DNA of 64,000 nt, taken from Haberlea rhodopensis (Eukaryota; Streptophyta; Magnoliopsida; Lamiales; Gesneriaceae). The position numbers were made by a program, and so were the translations under genes. Below the pieces are notes generated by a model. The model worked only from the letters and a program-made list of their open reading frames with translations, had not been told where the DNA came from and did no database searches. This document shows, one piece after another, positions 32,581-42,898 of this stretch. Every line of letters begins with the position of its first letter. Within the stretch, counting starts at the first letter, position 1. The stretch covers positions 62,001 through 126,000 of the forward strand of contig CAJQUN010000424.1 of the NCBI GenBank assembly GCA_907163345.1. Direction: 5' to 3'.

Positions 32581-35500
32581 ATGGCAGCAAATATCGACAT
32601 TGGTGATGCGGTAAGTGTGAACGCTAGTGCGGGGCGCACGAATTCCCTACCCCCGCCAGCCCTAGGCGAGGAACCGTCCGAACAACAGCTATTGCCGGGA
32701 GAATTGAGTCTGACTCAGTTTCTAGCGTATCGGCCCCCAACATTCGAAGGGACTGAAACAGGGGAGCGAGCCGAGGAATGGCTAGAAAGAATAGAACAAA
32801 TATTCGTGGCAGCCCCGTGTGCAAAGACAGCCTGGATAAGGCTAGCAGAATTCCAGCTAGCCAAGAAAGCATTGATGTGGTGGAGGACCACCGTGATTGA
32901 ACAAGAGGCACAGGGTCAAGAAGTAAACTGGAAATTGTTCAGAACTAGATTCCTGGCTCGATACTTCTCAGCGGCTGCCCGTCAAGCTAAAGAAGATGAG
33001 TTTAATAAGTTGAAGCAAGGTACCATGCCGGTGTCAGATTATGCCCTCCACTACTGTTCTCTACTCAGATATGTACCTCATATCGCTGCCGACACTCAAG
33101 CTAAAATGAGGAACTTTATGAAAGGCTTGAGGCCAGAACTCTACGATAGGGTGATTACATATGGCCCTACCTGCTTTGATGATGCACTTAACCGGGCTGA
33201 GTTGGCCGAACTAGGGGTAGGTGCATACCCTGATGCTGTACCACCTCCAGCACCCCCTCAGAGATCTACTCCCGACAATTTAAGGCCCAGAGGTGATCGG
33301 TTCAAGTCGGGGGGGAACACTTCGGCGTCCAGATTCAATGGAAGGAGGCCCGATAACCGATGGAAGGGAAACCGCAGGAATGACGCTCCACCAAGAGGAG
33401 GACAGTCTCGGGGAGGAGGCAGTGTTGGAGAGGTACAATGCTCTCTTTGTGGACAGCCCCATTTGACGAAGAATTGTGTCGGCTGTTATGTTTGCGGCGA
33501 GAGAGACCACTTTGCTCGACAATATCCCAACAGGGGAAGGCAGCAGAATTCTACTGGGAGGTCTACGGACAGAGCAGCACCACACAGGCCCCCATATGTT
33601 CCGAGACAGTTTGGAAGTCAGCCTATGGGGCCACCTCAAGGGCAGGTGTATGCGTTGACAAGGGAGCAGGCCACAGCGGCTCCGGAGGAGGTTATAGCGG
33701 GTACGTGTCTTTTATTTACGCACCCTGCCTTTATATTAATCGACACAGGTGCGTCACACTCCTTTGTGTCGACGAGTTTTGTGGAAAGACACCACATATG
33801 CACTGCTCCGTCGCCCACGCCTCTTATAGTCTCGACACCCGCTGGAAGAAGTTTGATTGCTGATCAGATTGTCTATGATGGCCTCATTTATTTTGAGGAT
33901 AACAAGTTAAGGTCGGATTTGATCGTTCTGGGAATGTCAGACTTCGACTGTATATTGGGCATTGATGTTCTGAATAAGTACCAAGCGGTTGTGAACTGCA
34001 GGCAGAGAACTGTCCGATTCAGATCTGATGAAGGAGTTCAGTGGACGTTCTATGGGGATGGTTCTCGTTCAAAGATTCCGTTAATATCCTCGGTCAAGAT
34101 GACACAATTATTGGAACAAGGCCATACAGGATATCTTATTTATGCTGTTGATATTTCTGGAAAGAAGGAAGAACTAAAAGTTGAAGATGTGCCCGTAGTG
34201 GCGGAGTTTCCTGATGTGTTTCCTGAAGAGATTCCCGGATTTCCTCCGGCGGGAGAGGTCGAATTTGGAATTGAATTACTACCGGGGACGTCAGCCATTT
34301 CTCGTGCCCCGTATAGGATGGCGCCACCGGAGTTAAAGGAATTAAAAGTTCAGTTGCAAGAACTCCTTGACAAGGGCTACATACGCCCGAGTGTATCGCC
34401 CTGGGTTGCACCAGTTTTATTTGTTAGGAAGAAAGATGGCTCGATGCGTCTGTGCATCGATTACAGACAACTGAACAAAGCTACCGTGAAGAACAAGTAC
34501 CCCCTCCCGAGGATCGATGATTTGTTTGACCAGTTGCAGGGTACGAGACTATACAGTAAGATTGATTTGAGGTCAGGGTACCACCAGATCCGAGTTAGAG
34601 AGGATGATGTACAGAAGACAACTTTCAGAACCAGATATGGGCACTATGAATTCTTAGTCATGCCCTTTGGGGTGACGAATGCCCCGGCTGTTTTCATGAG
34701 TTTGATGAACAGGGTATTCCAGCCATTTTTGGACCAATTCGTCATAGTATTCATTGACGATATACTTATCTATTCCCGGACTGAGGAAGAACATGTTGGG
34801 CACTTGAGGACAGTACTTCAGATCCTTAGGGATCATCAATTATATGCCAAGCTTAGCAAGTGCGAGTTTTGGTTGGACAGTGTGGTGTTCTTGGGTCATG
34901 TGATATCCAGCCGTGGGATATCTGTGGATCCCCGTAAGATTGAAGCTGTTATGGAGTGGGCTGCACCCACTTCTGTACCTGAGATACGGAGTTTCCTTGG
35001 TTTAGCGGGCTACTACCGACGTTTTGTCGAGGGATTTTCTAAGATCGCTAAGCCGTTGACCCAACTGACTCAGAAGGGAGTTCCGTTCTATTGGTCCGAA
35101 GCTTGTGAAGAAAGCTTCCAAGAGTTGAAGCGTCGCTTGACGACAGCGCCAGTGTTGGTAATCCCTTCTGAGGATAAGAAGTTTGCTTTGTACACGGATG
35201 CATCATTGCAAGGTCTGGGTTGTGTGTTGATGCAAGATAAGCATGTGGTGGCTTATGCTTCGAGACAACTGAAGCCTCATGAGACCAGATACCCAGTCCA
35301 CAACCTGGAACTGGCAGCCATCATCTTCGCCTTGAAGATTTGGCGTCATTATCTTTATGGCACGACGTTTACTATCTTTACAGACCATAAGAGCTTGAAA
35401 TTCTTATTCACCCAAGCAGAATTGAATATGAGGCAACGAAGATGGATGGACTTACTCAAAGATTATGATTGTGAAATAGAGTACCATCCGGGTAAAGCAA

Positions 35501-37098
35501 ACATGATAGCAGATGCCTTAAGTCGAAAAGTGAAGAGCACCGCTGAGGATACTATGAGCTTATCAGCTATGATGACTTCTTATTGCCATCTGGGCTATGA
35601 TTTTGATGTGGACACGTCGTCGGTGCGAGTGTCGACCTTACTGGCCGAGCCAGACGTATTTGAGACAATCAGGAAAGCCCAGAGGTCGGATGATGAAGTG
35701 CAGAGATGGACATCGATAGTACTTCAAGGTCAGCCAACAAAGTTTAGAGTGGCTGAAGATGATTCTTTAAGATTGGGCAACCGATGGGTGGTCCCAAATG
35801 CGCCGGGATTGCGTAAAGGAATTTTAGAACGGGCTCACAGTAGCCGGTTCAGTATCCACCCAGGAGGAAGAAAGATGTACAAGGACCTATGTGGTCAATT
35901 TTGGTGGAGACGCATGAAGCGTGAAGTAATTGCTTTTGTCAAAAGGTGTCTGATCTGCCAGCAAGTAAAAGCAGAGAGACAGAGGCCTGGTGGTGAGTTG
36001 AAGAGCTTAGAAGTACCTAAATGGAAGTGGGAGCATATATCTATGGACTTCGTAACCCACTTGCCAAGGTTGGCCTCTGGATTTGATGCGATCTGGGTGA
36101 TCGTGGATAGGCTGACGAAAGTAGCCCACTTCATCCCTTACAGTATGACTTTCACGTATCTAAAGATGGCCCAATTGTATGTACGGGATGTAGTGAGGTT
36201 GCATGGTATTCCAGTTTCAATAGTGTCTGACAGAGACCCGAGGTTCACTTCACATTTCTGGGAGGGTCTCCAATCAGCGTTGGGCACAGAGGTAAGACTG
36301 AGTACAGCCTATCACCCTCAGACAGATGGTCAGACCGAGCGTACCATACAGACGCTCGAAGATATGCTGAGGGCATGTGTTTTGGAGTTTGATACTCCGT
36401 GGCAAGAATCTATACCACTGGTAGAGTTCTCCTACAATAACAGCTATCAGGCGAGCATTCAAATGGCCCCTTTTGAAGCTCTGTATGGACGACGATGTAG
36501 GTCACCGCTGTATTGGGAGGACTGGACGAGTAAAGCGGTCGGAGGACCGGATATGATTAAGGACATGGAAGGAAAGATAAAGACGATACGCTTAAAGATG
36601 AAAGCGGCCCAGGATAGGCAGGCAGCCTATGCCAATAAGCGGCGACGACCGCTAGAATTCCAAGTCGGAGATAAGGTTTTCTTGAAAATCTCACCCTTCA
36701 GGGGTGTGGTCCGTTTTGGTATGCGGGGGAAGTTATCTCCGAGGTATGTGGGGCCGTATGAGATATTGCAGCGCATCGGTACGTTGGCCTACAGCTTAGC
36801 TCTACCGCCGTCCTTATCCGGTATTCATGATGTTTTCCACGTTTCCATGTTGAGAAAGTATGAACCCGATCCGTCACATGTATTGCAGCCTTCGGAAGTT
36901 CAGTTGAGTTCAGACGTGTCCTATGTTGAACGACCGGTTAGAATCCTAGATCGTGAGGATCGCAGGCTACGAAGTAAGATTATACCGATGGTCAAAGTTC
37001 AGTGGGATCGCCGGGGTGTCGAGGAGGCTACGTGGGAGACGGAACGGCATATGGTGCAGCACTACCCGGAACTATTTTCTGGTATGATTTATGTTTAA
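32581..37098 (+). CDS. gag-pol: Element B gag-pol polyprotein with C-terminal chromodomain
   Basis: One frame of 1505 codons from ATG 32581; an in-frame ATG at 32569 lies upstream of the putative splice acceptor and is less likely. Order: gag with proline-rich N-terminus; two zinc knuckles (residues 287-315); protease DTGA (Asp388); RT with YRQLNKATVKNKYPLP and FIDD (first Asp 726); RNase H LYTDASLQG (Asp873) and TDHKSLKFL; integrase zinc domain (His1086...CLICQQ); catalytic triad Asp1156, Asp1217, Glu1253, with 35 residues between the last two; a GPYEILQRIG segment; and a chromodomain at about 1448-1490 (VKVQWDRRGVEEATWE). The enzymes copy the RNA into DNA and integrate it; chromodomains of this class direct insertion to heterochromatin. 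The second knuckle (CYVCGERDH) has Tyr315 where the last Cys is expected, so activity is uncertain. Confidence 0.97.
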   Translation: MAANIDIGDAVSVNASAGRTNSLPPPALGEEPSEQQLLPGELSLTQFLAYRPPTFEGTETGERAEEWLERIEQIFVAAPCAKTAWIRLAEFQLAKKALMWWRTTVIEQEAQGQEVNWKLFRTRFLARYFSAAARQAKEDEFNKLKQGTMPVSDYALHYCSLLRYVPHIAADTQAKMRNFMKGLRPELYDRVITYGPTCFDDALNRAELAELGVGAYPDAVPPPAPPQRSTPDNLRPRGDRFKSGGNTSASRFNGRRPDNRWKGNRRNDAPPRGGQSRGGGSVGEVQCSLCGQPHLTKNCVGCYVCGERDHFARQYPNRGRQQNSTGRSTDRAAPHRPPYVPRQFGSQPMGPPQGQVYALTREQATAAPEEVIAGTCLLFTHPAFILIDTGASHSFVSTSFVERHHICTAPSPTPLIVSTPAGRSLIADQIVYDGLIYFEDNKLRSDLIVLGMSDFDCILGIDVLNKYQAVVNCRQRTVRFRSDEGVQWTFYGDGSRSKIPLISSVKMTQLLEQGHTGYLIYAVDISGKKEELKVEDVPVVAEFPDVFPEEIPGFPPAGEVEFGIELLPGTSAISRAPYRMAPPELKELKVQLQELLDKGYIRPSVSPWVAPVLFVRKKDGSMRLCIDYRQLNKATVKNKYPLPRIDDLFDQLQGTRLYSKIDLRSGYHQIRVREDDVQKTTFRTRYGHYEFLVMPFGVTNAPAVFMSLMNRVFQPFLDQFVIVFIDDILIYSRTEEEHVGHLRTVLQILRDHQLYAKLSKCEFWLDSVVFLGHVISSRGISVDPRKIEAVMEWAAPTSVPEIRSFLGLAGYYRRFVEGFSKIAKPLTQLTQKGVPFYWSEACEESFQELKRRLTTAPVLVIPSEDKKFALYTDASLQGLGCVLMQDKHVVAYASRQLKPHETRYPVHNLELAAIIFALKIWRHYLYGTTFTIFTDHKSLKFLFTQAELNMRQRRWMDLLKDYDCEIEYHPGKANMIADALSRKVKSTAEDTMSLSAMMTSYCHLGYDFDVDTSSVRVSTLLAEPDVFETIRKAQRSDDEVQRWTSIVLQGQPTKFRVAEDDSLRLGNRWVVPNAPGLRKGILERAHSSRFSIHPGGRKMYKDLCGQFWWRRMKREVIAFVKRCLICQQVKAERQRPGGELKSLEVPKWKWEHISMDFVTHLPRLASGFDAIWVIVDRLTKVAHFIPYSMTFTYLKMAQLYVRDVVRLHGIPVSIVSDRDPRFTSHFWEGLQSALGTEVRLSTAYHPQTDGQTERTIQTLEDMLRACVLEFDTPWQESIPLVEFSYNNSYQASIQMAPFEALYGRRCRSPLYWEDWTSKAVGGPDMIKDMEGKIKTIRLKMKAAQDRQAAYANKRRRPLEFQVGDKVFLKISPFRGVVRFGMRGKLSPRYVGPYEILQRIGTLAYSLALPPSLSGIHDVFHVSMLRKYEPDPSHVLQPSEVQLSSDVSYVERPVRILDREDRRLRSKIIPMVKVQWDRRGVEEATWETERHMVQHYPELFSGMIYV

Positions 37099-37120
37099 AT
37101 TCTTTTGGGTAAGTGGATGC

Positions 37121-37156
37121 GATTTCGAGGACGAAATCTTATAAGTAGGGGAGTAA
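37121..37156 (+). promoter_or_regulatory. Pre-LTR hairpin and polypurine tract of element B
   Basis: GATTTCGAGGACGAAATC (37121-37138) is a perfect 7-bp stem with a 4-nt loop, followed by AAGTAGGGGAGTAA, the plus-strand primer region, up to the LTR at 37157. Confidence 0.85.
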
Positions 37157-39172
37157 TGTGATGCCCCGAAATTAAATGGTAACTTGGACATTAACTATGC
37201 TTATATGAGGATTTATTACGATGATTGAGATGTGTGTGGGAAATGAAGAATTAACGTGATTTAAATGATGTTGATTTTAATTATGAGGATGATATGGATT
37301 TAACGATGTTGGTTGCATTTTATAAAAGCTTACCATGTTAATGTATTTTATGTACATCATGATGAATTATTGGGGTGCAAGTTAAATATAAGATTTAACA
37401 CTTAACCCACCATCTTTACCCCATTTTACTCTTTAAACTCAATCCCCAAAAAAAAAAAATCACTCTCCCAAAAACCCCCTTTCCCCTCATTTTCGATTTT
37501 GCCCTAAAAGTGAGAAGGAAATCCTTGCAAAAGCCCCACTCTTGTGATTCTTGGTAAGATTTAAGCCCTATGATGTATATGTATCACTCCTTGAAGCTTT
37601 TGTAAAGTTTTAATTGAGTTTGTATTGGTTTTTGGAGGGTTTGAGATGGATTTATATGGGTATGTGTTGTTTATAGTTGGGGTATGATTTTTTGAAGTGT
37701 TTTAAGTGGGTTTTAATGTGTTATGATGTTATTGTTGTTGTTGGGAAGTTTGATGTTGAAGGGTATGAAGATAAGCTTGCAAAATACACATGAAAATGGT
37801 GGAATCGCGGCCACTGTAAGTGGCGATCGATCGCTACAAAAGCAGCGATCGATCGCCGAGGGGCAGTACGCGAAGAAGGGGATAGGCGATCGATCGCCTC
37901 AAATGGCGCGATCGGTCGCCAACGTCCAGTAGCCAAATGAACATCAGGCGATCGATCGCCTCATATTAAGCGATCGATCACCGCTAAGAGAAAAATCGGG
38001 CGATCGATCGCCTCATTTTGAGCGATCGATCGCCACTGTTCAAAAGTTGAAAAATGTTGATTTTTGTTAAATTTTTGGTATCGGGCTATTGTTTAACTTC
38101 TAATAACGTATTGTATGGTTGTGTAGAACCATCCCAGGCACCAACAACCTCAAGGAGATAAAGTTCCACAATTTCTCCTCCTTTTGGAATTAAGGTACGT
38201 AAGAAACGTACGAGCATACGGTAACACATTCCTAAACTATGACCTTGCATCAATTGCATGAGTAATTATGATGATGATTATGATGACTATGATGAATAAG
38301 TTATGATGATAATGTTGTGGTAAACAAAGATGATATGATGTTATGATGACAATTATGATAAGATGATGACGTTTGAGATGATGATGTTTATAAAATGATG
38401 ACGCATGTTTGACTATGCTACTTAGAGTGGTCGAATGTCCGGTGACTATTATGGGCAAGCGAGGAAGGTCTTGCCGCTCACATAACTGAGCGATGGGGTA
38501 CATCCGCTAAGTGTAGCGATGGGTATCATCCGCTGAGCGATGGGGTACATCCGCTATCAAGGCGTAGCGATGGGTATCATCCGCTGAATAAGGGATACAT
38601 CCGCTATCAAGGCGTAGCGATGGGTATCATAAGATGTGTTATGTCGAGCGAGGGGGCCAATTGTGCCGCTGTCATAATAGAACCCGGACAGTCCCATTTC
38701 TAATTAACATGGATTGATGTGAGCTTATATACGAAATATGATGTTATTCACTCATGTCTTGAGCTAATGGTTATATGCGTAATTATGACACAGGGACAAC
38801 CAAGGAAGGATAGTACTATTAAACAGGAAGTATAAGTTATCAATTATTTCCATGCATTATTATATGCCGTTAATTCATGATGTTAAGTATCGATGTACAT
38901 GCTCACGATGGGTTGTTCCTGTAGGTACACTTTTGGATCGAGACTAAGGGTCGGGTTGAGATGGTGAGCTAAAGGAGCATAAGAAGATAGATACAGGATT
39001 CTTGTTAGCCTTAACATTCTTTTTGGGGAATGTAATTAACTAACTATTGAAATTTCATTTTGGCCTGTAATTACATTAAGCTCACAAAGCAACCAGAACT
39101 CTAAGATGTCTCTAATACATGTTTAGTTCGTAATGCGCTATTAAAATGATGTTAAGGTAGGAAGACCCTACA
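37157..39172 (+). repeat. 3' LTR of element B
   Basis: 2016 bp, with cluster 37824-38032 and dyad 38195-38211. It is the unshortened version of the LTR and keeps the ACAGGGACAACC box near 38,790. One palindrome has become CGATCGATCA near 37,970. Confidence 0.95.
37824..38032. repeat. Palindrome cluster of the B 3' LTR
   Basis: Eight boxes with the same spacing as the 5' copy (first core 37824, last 38023). The fourth box is CGATCGGTCG as in the 5' LTR, so that change predates insertion. Confidence 0.93.
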
Positions 39173-42100
39173 ACAGGTGTGACCGCTGTGGAGGATTTCA
39201 CTTGTCACGTGACTGCCGAGGCTATTATGTTTGTGGTAAGGTGGGCCACTTAGCTCGGAACTGCCCCAATCGGGCAAGCAGGCAGACTCAGGGCCGAATA
39301 GGCCAAGATTTGACGCTAGGATGGCACCACCGAGACAGCAGTTTGCGCCTCGACCGCAGGGAGGTCAGGCGGCGGGACCGCCGCAAGGTCAGGTGTATGC
39401 ACTGACTAGGGAGCAGGCTGAGGCAGCCCCGGAGGAGGTCATTGCTGGTACGTGTCATTTATTTACGTACCCTGCATTTATTTTGATAGATACAGGTGCT
39501 TCTCATTCTTTTGTATCTATTTCTTTTGTGGAGAGACACCGCCTGTGCTCGTCTCTGTTACCCACGCCTCTCATGGTCTCGACACCCACGGGAAAGCATG
39601 TGATTGCGGACCGACTGTTATCTGATTGCCTCATTTATTTTGAGGGCAATGATCTGAGGGCCGATTCAGTTAGAGATGACAGATTTTGACTGCATTATCG
39701 GCATTGATGTGTTGAGCAGATACCGAGCTGTGGTAGATTGTCGACAGAGGATGGTACGTTTTCTATCTGATCAGGGGTTCCAGTGGACCTTTTATGGGGA
39801 CGGCTCTCGTCCAAGGATTCCAGTGATTTCAACGGTTAAGATGTCACGGTTATTGGAACGCGGCCACACTGGGTACCTTATTTATGCCATGGATGCATCA
39901 GACGAAAAGGAAGTGAGAGCCGAGGACATTCCAGTTGTGGCGGAATTCATTGATGTGTTCCCAGATGAGATTCCAGGGTTTTCGCCTGTCAGGGATGTTG
40001 AGTTCGCCATTGAGCTGCTGCCGGGGACTTCTGCTATTTCTCGTGCCCCGTACAGGATGGCACCGGCAGAGCTGAGAGAGCTGAAGGTACAATTACAGGA
40101 GATCCTCGACAAGGGATACATTCATCCTAGTGTATCGCCTTGGGGTGCACCAGTCTTGTTCGTGAAAAAGAAGGGTGGATCAATGCGTCTGTGCATTGAC
40201 TACAGGCAATTGAACAAGGCCACAGTGAAGAACAGGTATCCACTTCCGAGGATTGATGACATGTTCGATCAGCTTCAGGGTACAGAGGTTTACTCAAAGA
40301 TAGATTTGAGGTCAGGTTATCACCAGGTGAGGGTTAGAGCTGACGATGTCCAAAAGACGGCTTTTAGGACTCCATATAGGCACTACGAGTTCTTAGTGAT
40401 GCCATTCGGGGTGACAAATGCACCTGCAGTTTTTATGAGCCTGATGAACAGAGTATGTCAGGAGTACCTCGATCAGTTTGTGATCGTATTCATTGATGAC
40501 ATCCTTGTCTATTCAAGGAGTGAGGAGGATCATGCCGATCATCTGAGGATAGCGCTCCAGATCCTCAAAGATCATCAGTTGTACTCCAAACTCAGCAAGT
40601 GTGAGTTCTGGCTGAGCAGTGTAGCATTCTTGGGCCATATCATTTCACGAGAGGGGATATCAGTAGACCCGAGGAAGATAGAGGCAGTTATGGATTGGTC
40701 TACCCCTACTTCAGTCAGTGAGATTCGGAGTTTTCTTGGGTTGGCTGGCTATTATCGACGTTTCGTCGAGGGTTTCTCAAAGATCGCTAAGCCACTTAGA
40801 CAGCTGACTCAGAAGGGAGTCCCTTTTTGTTGGACAGAGGCTTGTGAGCAGAGCTTTAGGGAATTAAAGCACAGACTGACTACGACACCAGTTCTAGTGA
40901 TTCCCAAGGAGAACAAGGGGTTTATCCTTTATACTGACGCATCGCTACAGGGCCTAGGATGCGTACTGATGCAGGACAGACATGTAGTGGCTTATGCTTC
41001 TAGACAGTTGAAGCCACACGAGACGAGGTATCCAGTCCATGATTTGGAGTTAGCAGCTATAGTGTTTGCCTTGAAGATATGGCGACACTACTTATAGGGT
41101 ACCTCATTCACCATCTTCACTGATCACAAGAGCCTGAAGTTTTTGTTTACAAAGGCTGAGCTGAACATGAGGCAGAGGAGATGGATGGATCTGCTGAAGG
41201 ATTATGATTGTGAAATCCTATACCATCCCGGGAAAGCAAATTTGACAGCTGACGCTTTGAGTCGGAAGGTGAGGAGCACAGTAGAGGATGCCATGTGCTT
41301 ATCAGCTATGTTGGGCTCCTACTGACAGTTGGGGTTTGATTATGATGTATCTACTTCACCAGTACAGGTTTTGACCTTGCTAGCTGAGCCTGTTATTTAT
41401 GATCACATCAGGAAGGCTCAGGGGACCGACGCAGAGGTTCAGAGATGGATGTTATTGGTTCATTCAGGTCATCCATCGAGATTCAGAGTGGCTGAGGACG
41501 GTTCTCTGAGACTTGGCGACAGATGGGTGGTTCCAGATACACCCGAGTTGCGACGGGGTATATTACAGTGAGCTCATTGTAGCAGGATGAGTGTCCACCC
41601 GGGCGGGAAGAAGATGTATAAGGATCTATGCAACCAGTTCTGGTGGAGGCGTATGAAACAAGATGTCACCTCATTTGTTAAGAGATGTTTGATCTGTCAG
41701 CAGGTGAAGGCTGAGAGGCAGAGGCCTGGAGGTGAACTAAGGAGTTTGGAGATACCCAAGTGGAAGTGGCAGCACGTGTCTATGGATTTCGTGACCCACT
41801 TACCGAGGACTGTGTCCGGTTTTGATGCCATATGGGTAGTTGTCGATAGATTGACTAAGAGTGCTCATTTCATTCCCTACTGTATGACCTTCACGTACTG
41901 GAGGATGGCACAGTTATATGTCAGAGATGTGGTGAGACTGCATGGGATCCCTGTTTCGATTGTGTCTGATCGAGATCCGCGGTTTACATCTCACTTTTGG
42001 GAGGGTCTTCAGTCAGCTCTTGGTACAGAGTTGAGGTTGAGCACAGCCTATCATCCCCAGATGGACGGACAGACCGAGTGTACGATACAGACGCTCGAAG

Positions 42101-42828
42101 ATATGTTGAGGGCTTGTGTGCCGGAGTTCGACACTTCTTGGCAGGACTCAGTAGCCTTGGTGGAATTTTCTCACAATAACAGTTACCAGGCTAGCATACA
42201 GATGGCTCCATTTGAAGCCCTATATGGCAGGCGTTGCAGGTCACCTTTGTGTTGGGATGATGTGGATCGAAAATCGGTCGGAGGGCCAGAGTTGGTCCAG
42301 GATATGGAAGAAAAGGTAAAGGTTATCAGGAGAAAGATGAAGGCAGCTCAGGACAGACAGGCAGCGTATGCCAATCAGCGGCGTAGGCCGTTGGAGTTTC
42401 AGTTGGGCGACAGAGTCTTTCTGAAGATCTCACCTTTCAGAGGTGTAGTACGGTTTGGTATGCGGGGGAAGTTGTCCCCGAGATATGTGGGGCCTTATGA
42501 GATCTTACAGCGCGTGGGTACTCTGGCGTACCGTTTAGCTTTACCGCCCTCTCTGTCTGGCATTCACGATGTATTTCATGTGTCTATGTTGTGGAAGTAC
42601 GAGCCAGATCCTTCTCATGTGTTGCAGCCTTCTGAGGTTCAGATTGAGTCCGATGTTTCCTATGTGGAGCGACCTATCAGGATTTTGGATAGGGCGGATC
42701 GCAGACAGAGAAACAAAGTTATTCCTATGGTCAAAGTTCAGTGGGATCGTAGGGGTGTCGAGGAGGCCACGTGGGAGACGGAGCGACACATGGTGCAGCA
42801 CTATCCAGAACTGTTTTCTGGTATGTGA
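39173..42828 (+). pseudogene. pol: Element A gag end and pol, broken by stops and frameshifts
   Basis: Continues gag after element B: zinc knuckles CDRCGGFHLSRDC and CYVC-type YYVCGKVGHLARNC (39178-39270). A one-base frameshift follows near 39,280. Protease DTGA lies near 39,490, and a small deletion near 39,668 shifts the frame again. The long open part 39676-41097 holds RT (FIDDILVYSR) and RNase H (LYTDASLQG). Stops follow at 41095-41097, 41323-41325 and 41569-41571, where related copies have sense codons. Integrase and chromodomain are readable from 41587 to 42828 (SDRDPRFTSHFWEGLQ, KVQWDRRGVEEATWE). Non-functional; an old copy relative to B. Confidence 0.93.
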
Positions 42829-42862
42829 TTTATGTTTTATTTATATTGGATAAGTGCATGCT

Positions 42863-42898
42863 GATTTCGAGGGCGAAATCTTATAAGTAGGGGAGTAT
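42863..42898 (+). promoter_or_regulatory. Pre-LTR hairpin and polypurine tract of element A
   Basis: GATTTCGAGGGCGAAATC (42863-42880) has the same 7-bp stem as B, with loop AGGG in place of AGGA, and lies 18 bp before the 3' LTR, next to AGTAGGGGAGTAT. Confidence 0.85.

Larger units (their letters stand above)
30489..39172 (+). mobile_element. Element B: structurally complete Tekay-like LTR retrotransposon
   Basis: 8684 bp, target duplication ACAGG (30484-30488, 39173-39177), two LTRs, Met-tRNA primer site, one full-length gag-pol frame, pre-LTR hairpin and polypurine tract. It is the only element in the window with complete coding capacity. It interrupts element A just before the gag zinc knuckle. 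Confidence 0.97.
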
